Shown here piece after piece: positions 5,727 to 7,036 of a DNA stretch of 7,036 nucleotides. The DNA is from a bacterium. GTDB taxonomy: Bacteria; Armatimonadota; Zipacnadia; Zipacnadales; Zipacnadaceae. The DNA lies in the NCBI GenBank assembly GCA_030607655.1, contig JAUWJN010000128.1, forward strand, positions 1-7,036, in the 5' to 3' direction. How positions within the stretch are numbered: position 1 is the stretch's first letter; each line of letters starts with the position of its first letter. The translations under genes were made by a program, and so were the position numbers. The notes under the pieces were generated by a model. The model was given only the letters and a program-made list of their open reading frames with translations. It was not told where the DNA came from and did not search any database.

Positions 5727-7036
5727 CTGGCACCTATTGCCCCCGCCACTGGCGCAGTAGCCAGGGATCTGGCCACCCGCGAGACCGAAATCTTTGTGGG
5801 GCTATTTCGTACTGCCTTTATCATATCCTTGGTAATTGTTCCCTCGCTCACTCCCATCGGTAAGGAAACCCAGCCGGCGCTGCAGATTGTGGTGCTCGCC
5901 GCGGCCGGCTTCACCCTGGCTATGTTTTGGCTCTTTCTCCACGGCCAGACGATCCCCGGGCAGCGACCATTGACTCTACTTGTTGATTTGCTGCTGGTCA
6001 CCGTAGCCATCCATACCGTTGGTGACGTCGGTATTGCTCTTTTCCAGGTCTATTACCTGATAGTACTAGTGGGCGCAATATGGTTCCAACTCGTCGGCGC
6101 GATCCTTGTCGCATTCGGGGCGATTACCTTCTATACCATCGCCACCCATATCTTCTCGCCGGCAATAGTATCGCCCTCGGCCCGAGCTATTATGATTGAT
6201 CTCGGGGGCCGCGGCGCTCCCTTCTTATTACTGATTGCCGTAATTGCTGGTTACCTGGTGCGTACTTTCAATCGCGAAATGAAGGCCGTTGCTCAAATTG
6301 AGCAGGAGATGCGATTAGCCCGTACGGTTCAAGACAGTTTACTTCCTAGCTCGCTGCCCGCTGTGCCCGGCTACCAGGTCGCCCTGCGGTTCGAGCCGGC
6401 CCGGTTTGTCGGCGGCGATCTGTACAATCTGGAGCGCCTGCCGGGCGGTCCTTATCTGCTATGTTTGGGCGACATGCCCGGCAAGAGCGCCTACGGTCTG
6501 GTTCACCTGTCGCAGATTCACTCCCACACGCACGTCGCCGCCGGTGACCCTGCTAACAACTTCTCCCCTGCCCAAATAGCGACTACGGTCAATGACGCTG
6601 TCTATGATACCCTCCAACCGGACGGCTATGCAGCGTTATTTATAGGCATACTAGACGTGGACAGCTCTACTATTACCTTCGCCAACTGTGGCCATCCTCC
6701 TCCTATGTTGCTGAGGAAAGCCGACGAGACGGTGGTAGAGTTATCTACCGGCGGGATGGTGATCGGTGGCGAGCGAGAGTTTGTTTACACAGAAAATAAG
6801 CTGCAGATCCAGCCGGGGGACCTGCTCATATGCTACACTGACGGTGTATCCGAAGCCCGCAATTCCGAAGGTGACGAATTCGGTCCGAAAGGAGTGGAGC
6901 AGACCGTCCGGGCGATAATACACCAACAAGGTTCTGTCGAGCAGATGGCGGAGGCCATTATCCGTTCGGCCGCCGATTTCGCCGCCGTTCCCGGGACTGA
7001 TGATGCCACGGTAATTGTCTTTCGGCGAGAGTCCTA
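5727..7036 (+). CDS. membrane-anchored SpoIIE/RsbU-type PP2C phosphatase, CTG start, 3' end at window edge
   Basis: Serine phosphatase of the PP2C SpoIIE/RsbU group, which typically dephosphorylates anti-sigma-factor antagonists. 436 codons are visible. The N-terminal half has about six hydrophobic segments (roughly 24-44, 51-72, 81-99, 103-120, 121-142 and 163-179) and no recognisable extracellular sensor domain. A short amphipathic linker leads into the hallmark LARTVQDSLLPSSLPAVPGY (197-216). The phosphatase domain keeps the expected metal aspartates: D231 in VGGD, D249 in GDMPGK, D372 in YTDG and D425/D426 in GTDDATVIV. It also has NCGHPPPMLL (320-329) and SEARNSEGDEFG (375-386). Departures are YN for the usual YD at 233-234 and GDMPGKSAYG for GDVSGKG. 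The first in-frame ATG (5922) is inside a membrane segment and GTG at 5796 has no comparable ribosome site, so CTG at 5727 is chosen. The frame ends in RRES followed by TA, so the stop is very probably completed by the next base. Confidence 0.9.
   Translation, partial: MAPIAPATGAVARDLATRETEIFVGLFRTAFIISLVIVPSLTPIGKETQPALQIVVLAAAGFTLAMFWLFLHGQTIPGQRPLTLLVDLLLVTVAIHTVGDVGIALFQVYYLIVLVGAIWFQLVGAILVAFGAITFYTIATHIFSPAIVSPSARAIMIDLGGRGAPFLLLIAVIAGYLVRTFNREMKAVAQIEQEMRLARTVQDSLLPSSLPAVPGYQVALRFEPARFVGGDLYNLERLPGGPYLLCLGDMPGKSAYGLVHLSQIHSHTHVAAGDPANNFSPAQIATTVNDAVYDTLQPDGYAALFIGILDVDSSTITFANCGHPPPMLLRKADETVVELSTGGMVIGGEREFVYTENKLQIQPGDLLICYTDGVSEARNSEGDEFGPKGVEQTVRAIIHQQGSVEQMAEAIIRSAADFAAVPGTDDATVIVFRRES

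Noticed and set aside
5681..6010. 109-codon minus-strand frame over the start of the phosphatase gene
   Set aside because: The plus strand here encodes membrane segments continuous with a canonical phosphatase domain, and the antisense frame has no ribosome site or motif.

Overview
The window is a GC-rich piece of bacterial chromosome of ordinary housekeeping and signalling character. It carries three genes on the minus strand and one on the plus strand. The source is probably a poorly characterised or uncultivated bacterium. The replicative polymerase is of the DnaE1 type with a complete PHP metal site, the lipoprotein matches no family I can name with confidence, and short GC-rich palindromic repeats are present. 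Chloroflexota or Armatimonadota would fit, but the sequence alone does not settle the phylum. I see no phage, transposase, CRISPR, tRNA or rRNA.

Layout, read along the minus strand from right to left: pcm (protein-L-isoaspartate O-methyltransferase, 5594 to 4941); a 284-base non-coding gap with several potential hairpins; a predicted lipoprotein with a helical domain and an acidic Pro/Glu/Ala tail (4656 to 3712); a 153-base gap with a weak terminator candidate and a 10-bp-stem palindromic repeat; then full-length dnaE (3558 to 10). The gaps suggest separate transcription rather than a tight operon.

On the plus strand, diverging from pcm, is a membrane-anchored SpoIIE/RsbU-type PP2C phosphatase. 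It has about six hydrophobic segments, a short signalling helix and a C-terminal phosphatase domain, and it runs to the right edge. It has no plausible ATG start: an in-frame stop followed by a strong Shine-Dalgarno sequence places the start at a CTG codon (5727). The 132-base pcm/phosphatase intergenic region holds a good sigma-70-type promoter for the phosphatase. A -10-like hexamer for pcm overlaps it on the opposite strand, and three TTGCC half-sites lie over the -35.

Functionally, DnaE replicates the chromosome, Pcm repairs aged proteins, and the phosphatase probably feeds a partner-switching (anti-sigma antagonist) or related stress response. Protein repair and a stress phosphatase sharing a control region is suggestive but unproven. 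I found no clearly new multi-gene system. The best leads are the CTG start, the overlapping divergent promoters, the structured gap upstream of the lipoprotein and the unassigned lipoprotein itself.
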